Made by a program: the position numbers and the translations under genes. Below the pieces are notes generated by a model. That model worked only from the letters and a program-made list of their open reading frames with translations, did no database searches and was not told the DNA's origin. From assembly GCF_905171765.1 (NCBI RefSeq), contig NC_053392.1, forward strand, positions 407,692,565 to 407,756,564: DNA of 64,000 nt, in the 5' to 3' direction. The DNA is from Bufo bufo (taxonomy: Eukaryota > Chordata > Amphibia > Anura > Bufonidae). Position 1 is the stretch's first letter. Each line of letters begins with the position of its first letter. Shown here piece after piece: positions 44,054 to 53,700 of this stretch.

Positions 44054-44225
44054 GGGAGAGTTATCAAACTGGTGTAAAGTAGAACTGGTTGAGTTGTCCA
44101 TAGCAACCAATCAGATTCCACCTTTCACTTTCCCCAGCTCCTTTGGAAAATGAAAGGTGGAATTTGATTGGTTTCTATGGGCAACTAAGTCAGTTCTACT
44201 TTACACCAGTTTGATAAATCTCCCC
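44054..44225. mobile_element. Small MITE with CATTGAG duplication
   Basis: Ends GGGAGAGTTATCAAACTGG and CCAGTTTGATAAATCTCCC are inverted. CATTGAG occurs on both sides (44048-44054, 44226-44232), an approximately 7-8 bp duplication consistent with hAT. The inner arms GTGTAAAGTAGAACTG and CAGTTCTACTTTACAC also pair. Confidence 0.7.
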
Positions 44226-44628
44226 CATTGAGTGTTATTACCTCCAATATGCGCATTAAACTATGAAATTAGAGCAGTTGAGAAATATGCTGTATATATT
44301 GCAAAGAACAAAACCAGATCCCACTGAATAATATATGTGCGGGAAAAAAAAAAAAAAAAGAGGCACAGAGTTTAAACAATGCATGAATCTGACTTTTCAA
44401 TGTAAAAAGTGAAGGCCAAGACAGAATGTCTTCTAGTGCATCAGATCGTCTGACATTACCTAAGCTGTAAAATCAGTAGTGCTGCCTTACACTATACAAA
44501 ACCTGCCCATTGCATAGGAAATCTGAGTTAAATGTATATACAGCATGCACAGAGTAGAAGTGTCCTAATGTTACTCTACATACTATCACTTCCAAGTGCC
44601 TTGCTTGCACTTAATTCCAAAAAAGTAC

Positions 44629-44740
44629 CTCTGCCCAGAATTCAGCATATATATCATCAGCGATCATTCTGGTCACGGGCCACAGTTTGGTTACAGAGCA
44701 GAGATCACATGCTGTCATCAATAAACCTATTAAACGATCC
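44629..44740 (-). CDS. pde10a: PDE10A exon with catalytic metal Asp
   Basis: A 112-nt exon with acceptor TTTGTTTCAG at 44741-44750 and donor GTACTT at 44623-44628. It completes an Arg codon and encodes [20 protein letters not shown] then [17 protein letters not shown]. The Asp of TACDLC is the second-half ligand of the Zn/Mg pair that activates water in the PDE active site. The (D)IYAEFW segment is the conserved helix that follows. Compared with mammalian PDE10A only a few conservative changes are apparent. Confidence 0.96.
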
Positions 44741-45118
44741 CTGAAACAAAACACAAGAAACAAATTGTGCTTACCAATACAAAAGAGGCCAAGAAGAACT
44801 ATTTATTCTACATGTGTAAGAGTATATGGTAAACTTTGTTATTTGCACATGAGACAAGTCATTTACACTGAATATCTGTTTTATGTCCTAAGGAAATTAA
44901 AGTTATTATATGTGCTACAAAATATTCATACATGAGTGGAGCGGAGCACCTGTAAAAAAGAAAACAAAAAACAACAACTGTGGAACAGTTTAAAAGGGTT
45001 GTCCCACAATAAAATATTACATATCTCAATGAAAGGACATAGAAAATATATATTGTTTCTACTTGGAATTATTAAAAAGTTCCTGTGTCTGGATATTGCT
45101 GTCACTTGCTTGTTAATG

Positions 45119-45568
45119 CGAGGAGAAGAAAATAGTAGAGTTGCGGCACTCACCAGGATGCAGATAAGTAACTTTATTGAAGCTTCCTTAGAAGTAGATA
45201 CATTAGGGATCCAGGGGCGGACACACTGTTGCAGGCGGCGACGGCCGTTTCGCGCGTGGGATCACACTTCCTCAGGCCGAGGAAGCGCGATCCCACGCGC
45301 GAAACGGCCGTCGCCGCCTGCAACAGTGTGTCCGCCCCTGGATCCCTAATGTATCTACTTCTAAGGAAGCTTCAATAAAGTTACTTATCTGCATCCTGGT
45401 GAGTGCCGCAACTCTACTATTTTCTTCTCCTCGCATTGTGAACCTCCACTTGATGATTTTTGTTGCTGAGCACCACGCACTGGATATCTTCATACCGCAT
45501 GCAAGCTGACAACAGCGGTTTCACCGGTGGGGGCAGTGCCGCCGTGTTTCTTTCTCTCTCTTTGCCTG
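45119..45568 (-). mobile_element. Foldback insert with hammerhead-like core, 15-bp TSD
   Basis: ACTTGCTTGTTAATG at 45104-45118 and 45569-45583 is a perfect duplication. Arms from about 45119 to 45265 and 45275 to 45434 pair, with an axis near 45275. A 132-bp unpaired tail (45437-45568) lies on the right, which is the 5' side in the orientation of the hammerhead core. The architecture matches the inserts at 2.05 kb and 23.6 kb although the arm sequences are unrelated. Confidence 0.7.
45236..45279 (-). ncRNA. Hammerhead-ribozyme-like core 3
   Basis: Minus strand: CGGC, CTGAGGA, stem II GTGTG...CGCGC (G-C and G-U pairs), GAAA, ACGGCCGTC with the UH site, GCCG closing stem I (CGGC/GCCG). The mirrored copy on the plus strand has CCGAGGA and so lacks the conserved U. 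Stem III again rests on a self-complementary block (ACGGCCGT). Confidence 0.5.
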
Positions 45569-45932
45569 ACTTGCTTGTTAATGGCGCCTCTTGGGTTTCT
45601 TTTGGCTTTTTTCTTAGAACAGCTAGATAAAGTGTCCAGTGCTAGTGATAGGCTGCTTTAAGTATGCCCATTCTTATTGGCTGGCCTACAGGAATAACTT
45701 CACCACTCAGGTACAAGAGGGTCTGGACAGTGGAACTGAGATAATGTGCATGTGTGACCATAAGCGCTGGAAACATTAGGTGGACATTCTAAGAAGGAAT
45801 CTAATGCACACCAGGTTAACATCATGACAATATCTGTTAACTGCAATATCTTGATAAATGAGACATTTTTAAATACATTAAAATAAAAAGTGGTAGGTTT
45901 TGTGAGATATAACAGACAACTGTAATATTTAA

Positions 45933-46680
45933 TAAATGGGTTATCGGGCTACAGTTTATCACTACGTATCCTCAGGATAGGTCATTAATTTCAGATCAGT
46001 GGGGTCCAACATCTGGAACTCCTACTGATCAGCAGTTTTGGCCTACAGCAGTGGCAGAACCTACATTGTGTACAGTTTTGGAAGCAGAAAGCTCTGTATG
46101 CTGTGTAGCAACGGAGCTGAGGTACTGAAGCTCAGGTTCAATTCAAGTGAATGGCTGCTGAGCTGCAGTACACCGATGCTGAAAACTACACTGTATACTG
46201 AGCGTTCTGCTTCTGCTCCATACACTATATGGTTTTTGGCACCATGGCTACTCAAAACAGCTGATCTGTGGGGGTGTCGAACTGGACCTACCTGGTTTTG
46301 ATGACTTAGGCTACATGCACACGACCGTTGTGTGTTTTGCGGCCGCAAATCGCGGATCCGCAAAACACGGATGGTGTCCATGTGCGTTCCGCAATTTGCG
46401 GAACGGCACGGATAGCCTTTAATATAACTGCCTATTCTTGTCCGCAAAGCGCGGACAAGAATAGGACAGGTTATATATTTTTTTGCGGACCACGGAATGG
46501 AGCAACAGATGCAGACAGCACACGGAGTGCTGTCCGCATCTTTTGCGGCCCCATTGAAGTGAATGGGTCCGCATCCGAGCCGCCAAAACTGCAGCTCGAA
46601 TGCGGACCAAAACAACGGCCGTGTGCATGAGGCCTTATCCTGAGGATAGGTCATCCATATCTGTAGCCTAGACCATTCTT
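45933..46680. mobile_element. TTAA-type MITE split by a TTA-type MITE
   Basis: TTAA at 45929-45932 and 46681-46684 flank inverted ends containing ATCGGGCTACAG and CTGTAGCCTAGAC. CTCAGGATAGGTCAT hairpin blocks lie inside both ends. The second MITE interrupts the right-hand block; joining the flanks across one TTA recreates the standard element sequence. Confidence 0.72.
46309..46634. mobile_element. Palindromic MITE nested in a MITE, TTA TSD
   Basis: Ends GGCTACATGCACACGACCG and GTGTGCATGAGGCC lie between TTA at 46306-46308 and 46635-46637. It is a close sister of the copy at 47478, with the same TGCGGACAGCACACGGAG interior. The nesting gives a clear 3-bp duplication. Confidence 0.88.
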
Positions 46681-46859
46681 TTAATCAGTGGTTCCTGACA
46701 AGTTCACTGTGCGCAACAAAACAAACAAAACACACGGTCCTGGTCCAAATGCTGCATTGTGAACTTCTGTTTCTGATGATGAAATTACCTTATAACTCAG
46801 ATTTCAATAATTTTCACCACCTACACCTTATAAAGCGAAAAATATATCCATTACATTAC

Positions 46860-47032
46860 CTGTGCACCTGGTTGTTAAAGTTGAGGGCTCCTGTTTGGTG
46901 GAGCTCTTCCAGATGTTTTCTATTTCCAAAGTACAGTGCAAGGTCTGTGGCAATAATGGCTTTGCGGATTATCTCCAATACGTGCTCATACTCATTGGAA
47001 CTCAAGTTAGAGAAGATATTGTGCCCTTCCAG
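46860..47032 (-). CDS. pde10a: PDE10A exon, catalytic-domain helices
   Basis: A 173-nt exon with acceptor TTCGCATAG at 47033-47041 and donor GTAATG at 46854-46859. It encodes [20 protein letters not shown] followed by [19 protein letters not shown] and [18 protein letters not shown], and ends inside an Arg codon. This is the PDE10A-specific HNIF-LSS-EYE(Q/H)[22 protein letters not shown] region, which distinguishes it from PDE5, PDE6 and PDE11. It is the most upstream pde10a exon in the window. The preceding exon, with the HD metal-site residues, lies beyond 64 kb. Confidence 0.96.
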
Positions 47033-47041
47033 CTATGCGAA

Positions 47042-47474
47042 ACAATAAAACATAGATAAAAAGCACAATGTCCTGTGTTTTCCAGTGATATAATCAAATC
47101 TAAACTTCTGCTGACAATCTCTAGAAGTAGTCCAATTAAAAAAAAGTATGAGAGATGGTATTATATGAACAGAGAGAGAGAGATAACATAATTTAAATGT
47201 TTAATATACAGATATTGGATACCATGATCTGCACAGTAAACATCCATAGGTTTCATCAGTAACTGGGATTGTGTGAGCTAATAAATACTGATCAGCCATA
47301 ACATTTAACCCCTTCAATTTATGTGGTAATTAGGGATGAGCAAATTTCGAAAAAATGCAATTTTTTCCTAAAATTTTTTTTTCTATCTGAATTTATTCGT
47401 GGCAAATCGTGTTAAAAAAAAACGGCTATTTCCTGGCTGCAAAAAGCCTATATAGTGGTGTAGAACACTGTGCC
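47042..47474. other. pde10a intron sequence
   Basis: Short AT-rich intron stretch with a (GA)n run near 47170. No further exon or complete element is seen. Confidence 0.5.
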
Positions 47475-47477
47475 TTA

Positions 47478-47802
47478 GGCCTCATGCACACGACCGTTGT
47501 GTGTTTGCTGTCTGCAAACCGTGGATCCGCAAAACACGGATGGCATCCGTGTGCGTTCCGCAATTTGCAGAATGGCAAGGACAGCCTTTAATACAACTGC
47601 CTATTATTGTCCGCAAAGCGCGGACAAGATTAGGACATGTTATATTTTTCTTGCGGACCACGGAACGGAGCAACGGATGCGGACAGCACACGGAGTGCTG
47701 TCCGCATCTTTTGCGGCCTCATTGAAGTAAATGGGTCCGCATCCGAGCTGCCAAAACTGAGGCTCGGATGCGGAACAAAACAACGGCCGTGTGCATGAGG
47801 CC
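47478..47802. mobile_element. Palindromic MITE, 325 bp, TTA TSD
   Basis: Ends GGCCTCATGCACACGACCG and GTGTGCATGAGGCC lie between TTA at 47475-47477 and 47803-47805. Very similar over its length to the copy at 46309, which suggests recent amplification. Confidence 0.86.
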
Positions 47803-47889
47803 TTACAGTAACAAGCATAGGGAGTCTGCTATGGTAGTGAAACAATAATGTGAGTCAGTATGACATGCAGATGACAGGTGTCGCTCTTA

Positions 47890-48255
47890 GGCCCCTTGCA
47901 CACGAGCATAGCGGATTTGGTCCGGATGCGTTGCGGGAAACCCGCGCGAGTGCACACGCAAAAAAAAACTGAATGTGGCACCCAGATCCGAACCCGGACC
48001 CAGTTCGGGTTTGGGTTTGGTGTTCTGCAAATTTTATTATTTTCCATTATAACATGGTTATAATGGAAAATAATAGCATTCTAATAGCATTCTTTAATAC
48101 AGAATGCTAAGCAAAATGTCCCTTGAAGTTAAAAATTTATAAAAAATGTACTCACGTCATCCACTTGATTGCGCAGCCGTTATCGTCTTCTTTCTTCTTC
48201 TTGCAGGACCTGCAAAAGGACCTGTGCGGACGTCATCGCAGGTCCTTTTGCTGGT
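47890..48255. mobile_element. Truncated MITE related to the 33.6-kb copy
   Basis: Starts GGCCCCTTGCACACGAGC after TTA but has no matching right end. Its core (GACGTCATCGCAGGTCC, TTAATACAGAATGCTA and an inverted ATTATAACATGGTTATAAT) matches the 33585-34248 element with the core in opposite orientation. It breaks off where the Penelope-like sequence begins. Confidence 0.65.
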
Positions 48256-48500
48256 GTGGCTGACAACAGACAATGCCCGCATGCTGCTACAGGCAATCTA
48301 CTGCGAATTTACTTCCAATCTCTCAATTGTATTTGCACTATTTTTCACAATTTTGGAGTGTACCACAAATAAATCCACTTTGCATATTTCATATAGAGAG
48401 TGTGTGATTTTCTCTATACAAGAATCTATGGGCACAGACCCGTATACCACAGCACCTCATAGAAAAACATAGGAGTGCATATTCCTCCCTTTTTATATTA

Positions 48501-50269
48501 TTGTTTTTTGTGGAATTATTGTATTGCACCCTATTCCAGATGTTTACGGAAAGCTATGCATATGATACGAATGTGGCAGAAAATATATTATCTCAAGTGA
48601 CAACTTCGGGAGAATTTTTAAGAACATCTACACAGGATCACCGCACACGAGAATTTGAACGGGAATCCAAGAAATTACTGGCACGCGAATTACACAGCGC
48701 CACCCTAGCCGAGTACTACAAACTTGGCAGGATACCCCAGGGCCTCAAATGCCATCTACCCCCTACCCTCTTCACCGAGCATCAAGACTTCAGAATTCGC
48801 TTTCAACAGATATTGAATAAGTGCTCATTAGACCTGATCGTTTGAACCTAGAGTTTCTTCAACAGTCCATCACTAAGACAAAAGAAAATCTTAACGTAAT
48901 CGAGTCACAACTGACCGCCATTCTTCCATCTGAAGATGTCACGGCCCTGAAGACCAAGAAAGATCGGACACTGACTGAACAAAGAAAGATCCTTCAAGAA
49001 GGGAAACTGATTAAATTCCAACGAGACGCGGACGACTATACTTCCAACAGTGTGTACAAATGGGTGGAGAATCCATCTTACAACTACACAAGATCTTCAA
49101 GAATTGTCCGCCATTACAATTTGACCAGCTCTGGCAGCGAGACCTCCCATGGACAAAGACATCCACCGACTTTTTTTTAGGACAGCGCAGAAGGGCAAAC
49201 CAACCCGCAGGTCGCAACACTCCAGAAGACAACACCAGACCAATCCCGACACGATCTCAGGTAAGACGAAACCTGATTTAATTGTAAACATCACCTGAAC
49301 TACAAGTATTACAGAAAGGCCTCTCCTTCTGTCCAGTACCACATTACGACACCTTCACCCTAGATCAAGAACTACAGAGGTTCTACAAACCCTAACACTG
49401 AAAGCTCATTTTTGTGCAGAACATCCCACAATTAAAGATAAGGACACGGCTTCTCAGTCAGCATTGTCCATAGAACAATTAGTCTTATGTAAACCCAGCA
49501 ATTTTAACCCTTCCAAATCCAATCATGGAGTAGAAACTTACATTACTCTGAGAGATTGCGATATTAAAAAGATTACTGCTGAGTTGAAGCAAGGCAAATA
49601 TATACTAAACACAATTTGACAACATAGGAACAAACTGCCCTACGTAATCTCAAGGACAACCAACACATTATCGTGAAACTGGCCGATAAAGGCGGCGCTA
49701 TTGTGGTTATGGACAAGAAAGACTATATTGAAGAAATCGAGCGACAACTCTCTGATACAACTACCTACTCCATACTGCCAAATGATACAATCCATTCAAT
49801 TCGGTCCAAAATACAAGCAACACTAGATAAATATCTAGCAAACAAAACCATTGATAAGAAAACATACGATTTCCTTATCAATCCACATCCCATCACTCCA
49901 GTATTTTACATACTCCATAAAATTCACAAATCTCTCATTAACCCACCCGGTAGACCTATAGTCGCATCCACAGACTCCATTCTAGCTCCTCTCGCAATTT
50001 TCCTGGAAAAGATTCTCACCCCACTCACTCGTAAATCCAGATCGTTCCTACTAGACACAGGCCATTTTCTTAACATCATACAAGATATGTCCACACTTCC
50101 TCCAACATCTCTTTTGGTGACACTCGATGTGAACAGTTTATATACATCCATTACTCATGACCTTGGTATAGAAGCCACACGACTGTCCCTTATTGAAGCA
50201 CAAACTTTAACACAAGACTCCATCAACTTTTGTCTCGATTTACTCACATTACTTTCTGTTTGGTGACAC
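48501..50269 (+). pseudogene. Penelope-like RT, N-terminal and palm part
   Basis: Frames at 48501-48845, 48821-49180, 49180-49620 (broken) and 49673-50266 read through the front of the protein. The last has the N-terminal RT motifs: KGGAIVVMDKKDY, TPVFYILHKIHK, PPGRPIVASTDS and LLVTLDVNSLYTSI (the first palm Asp). A shifted frame at the end gives YFLFGDT, a Penelope-family landmark, right where the inserted LTR begins. Several frameshifts and a stop (near 49618) show it is dead. Confidence 0.85.
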
Positions 50270-50313
50270 TGTGAGAGAGTGACTGGAAAAGTAGTAGAGA
50301 ATCGTTATATTTC

Positions 50314-50744
50314 TGTCACGGAACCATGAACCAGACGTACAACAAGAGATAAATGAAAATAAGAAGGCTTTATTGAAAACGGATGGTGAAACCGAGCAGA
50401 GTCTTTGCGAAGCCAGAGGTCAGGAACCAGAAGGGTAGTCAGACGAAGCCAGGATCAGGAACCAGCAGGGTAGTCAGACGAAGCCAGGATCAGGAACCAG
50501 CAGGGTAGTCAGACGAAGCCAGGATCAGGAACCAGAAGCAGCAGCAGTCTTAGAAGCATGTGAACACAAGAGGACCAAGCAAGGAACTGAAGCCACAGAC
50601 CTCCTATATATATGAGCTAGGCATCCAGCTCCTCCCAGGGGAAGGAGGAGCCGCAGGGTGGAAGGCTACAAGAAACCCAGACCCCAAGATGGCCGCCAGC
50701 ACATGTCAAACGAAGGAGAGCAGCAAGCAGGTAAGACCATGACA
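50314..50744 (-). repeat. Chromovirus 3' LTR (431 bp)
   Basis: Begins TGTCACGGAACC and ends ACCATGACA in plus orientation. It contains three copies of a 35-bp unit (starting near 50431, 50466 and 50501), minus-strand AATAAA near 50369 and a minus-strand TATA stretch near 50605. Confidence 0.95.
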
Positions 50745-50757
50745 GTACCTCCCCCTC
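50745..50757 (-). other. Polypurine tract
   Basis: The minus strand reads GAGGGGGAGGTAC immediately before the 3' LTR. This is the expected primer position for plus-strand DNA synthesis. Confidence 0.8.
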
Positions 50758-53700
50758 AAGGGCCCCTCCTCCGCGGAGCACAAAACGGTTTCTGAGGGAA
50801 GCGTGCGTGGAAGGCTCGGAGCAAGGCAGGAGCATGGACATCTGCGGAGGGAACCCAGGAACGCTCCTCTGGACCATAACCACGCCAATGGACCAAAAAC
50901 TGCAACCGACCGCGGACCAGGCGTGAGTCCAGGATATTGCTCACCTCATATTCCTCACGATTGCCCACTTGGACCGGACGAGGCCGAGGAACCGAGGAAG
51001 TGAAACGATTACACACCAGTGGCTTCAACAGGGAGACATGAAACACGTTGGAGATCCGCATGCCAGGAGGAAGCGCAAGGGCATAGGCTACCGGGTTTAC
51101 CCTGCGAAGCACTCGGAAGGGACCAACAAAGCGAGGCGCCAGCTTGGGAGTGGGCACTCGAAGGTTGAGGTTGCGGGTGGACAACCATACACGGTCTCCG
51201 ACCTGGTAGGAAGGAGCAGGCGCTCGTCTGCGATCAGCCTGGAGTCTCTGGCGCTGCGCAGAGACCTCAAGGGACTTCTGGATCTGTACCCAAGAAGCAC
51301 GTAGGACGGAAAGGTGATCCTCCACAGCCGGAATATCCTGGGGAGAGAATACCTCCGGTAACACGGCAGGTTGGAACCCATAATTGGCCATGAAGGGAGA
51401 CGTCCCAGAGGAAGAGTTCACCGCCGTGTTCCTGGCAAACTCAGCCCAAGGCAGGAGGTCAACCCAATTGTCTTGGTGATCGGAGACATAGCAACGAAGG
51501 AATTGCTCCAAGGCCTGATTGGATCGTTCTGCGGCCCCATTGGACTGAGGGTGGTAGGCCGAGGAGAAGGAGAGATGAATCCCCAACTGGGAGCAAAAGG
51601 CGCGCCAGAACCTGGACACAAACTGACTCCCTCGATCCGACACAATCTCCTTAGGCAAACCGTGCAACCGGAAGACCTCCCTGGCAAAAATCGTGGCCAA
51701 CTCTTGTGCAGAGGGTAACTTCTTGAGAGGAACACAGTGGCACATTTTGGAAAACCGATCCACAATCATGAGAATGACCGTATGGCCTCGGGATGCAGGG
51801 AGGTCCACAATGAAATCCATCCCCAGGTGTGACCATGGGCGCTCCCCGGTGGCTATGGGTTGCAGAAGGCCCAACGGAAGGTGCCGAGGGGACTTACTCT
51901 GGGCACAAACGGAGCATGCCGCTACATATGCGGCGATGTCGGAACGTAGGGAAGGCCACCAGAACAGACGTGAAACAGCCCAGGACAGCTGATTCTTTCC
52001 AGGATGCCCCGCGGTCTTGGAGTTATGGTAGGTTCGCAACAACCGAGTGCGCAACTCCTCAGGCACAAAACATCTGCCGTTGGGTCTCCCAGAGGGAGCA
52101 CCAGATTGAGCCGCCAAAATCTGCTCACCCAGGGGAGAGGTCAGGCTGGTGCGAATGGCGGCCAGGATCTGATTCGGAGGTATGACCGAAGTCGGATTCG
52201 ACTCCTCCCTGGACAGCTCGGAGTACTGCCGTGATAAGGCATCCGCCCTGATGTTCTTGGAACCGGGTAGGTAGGAGACCACGTAATTAAAACGTGACAA
52301 GAACAGAGCCCATCTGGCCTGACGTGGTGTCAATCTCTTGGCCTCAGAAAGGTAGGTCAGATTCTTGTGGTCCGTCAGGATGAGAACCGGAACCACCGAA
52401 CCCTCGAGCAAGTGCCTCCATTCTTTGAGGGCCTGCACGATGGCCAATAACTCCCTGTCACCAATCTGATAGTTGCACTCCGCGGAAGACAGTTTCCGGG
52501 AGTAAAACCCACAAGGAAGCAGAGGACCCTCTGGTGTTCTACGCTGAGACAGAAGGGCGCCTACTCCCGTCTCAGACGCGTCCACCTCGAGGACAAAGGG
52601 CAACCCAGGGTTGGGATGCGACAGAATCGGAGCCGACACAAAGGCGGACTTTAGGGCCTCAAAAGCTCGGATGGCCTCGAGCGGCCAGACCTGGGAATTA
52701 CTGCCCTTCCTGGTCAGATCCGTGAGAGGCTTGGCCAGCATGGAAAAGTCCCTGATGAACTTCCGATAATAATTGGCGAAGCCCAAAAAGCGCTGCAGGG
52801 AACGAAGACCACTGGGCTGGGGCCACTGTAAGACAGCCGAAACCTTCTCAGGATCCATGGAGAACCCCTCAGCGGAAATGATGTAACCTAAGAAGGTTAC
52901 CTGGGATCGGTGAAATTCGCATTTCTCAAGCTTACCGAACAGCTTGTTCTCTCGTAACCGTTGCAACACTCGTCTGACATCCAGAATGTGGGCCTCCATG
53001 GATTCAGAATATACCAAGATGTCATCCAAATAGACTACCACACACTGCTGCAACAGGTCACGGAAAACATCGTTGATGAATTCCTGAAAGACTGCGGGCG
53101 CATTGCACAACCCAAAGGGCATAACCAAGGATTCGTAATGACCGGTCCTGGTGTTAAACGCGGTCTTCCACTCATCGCCCGCCTTGATCCTTACCAGGTT
53201 ATACGCCGCCCTCAGGTCGAGTTTGGTAAAGACCGTGGCCCCTTTAAGGCGATCGAACAGCTCGGAAATCAAGGGTATCGGGTAAGCGTTCTTGATCGTG
53301 ATGCGATTGAGACCCCTGTAATCGATGCAAGGCCTCAACTCACCGCCCTTCTTTTTCACAAAGAAAAATCCAGCCCCTGCCGGGGACGAAGATTTGCGAA
53401 TGTGTCCGCGTGAAAGCGCCTCCCTCACGTACTCCTCCATGGCCTCATTCTCCGCTACCGACAGTGGATAGACTTTGCCACGAGGAGGAACGGCACCAGA
53501 TTGTAACTCTATGGCACAATCGTATGGGCGGTGCGGAGGTAGGGCAACCGCGCGCACCTTATCGAATACATCCCGGTACTCCTCGTATTCAGGAGGCAAC
53601 AGAGAGTCCGAGGAAGTACACAGCAACTTGACAGACCCATGGATGCAACTAGCCCCACACTGCGGTGACCACGAGAGGATCTCGACCGATCTCCAATCGA

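Noticed and set aside
45266..45310. Plus-strand mirror of hammerhead core 3
   Set aside because: The conserved CTGANGA is CCGAGGA on this strand, so the catalytic core is not kept.
50431..50535. 35-bp direct repeats near 50.4 kb
   Set aside because: They are tandem units inside the chromovirus LTR, not a CRISPR or regulatory array of independent origin.
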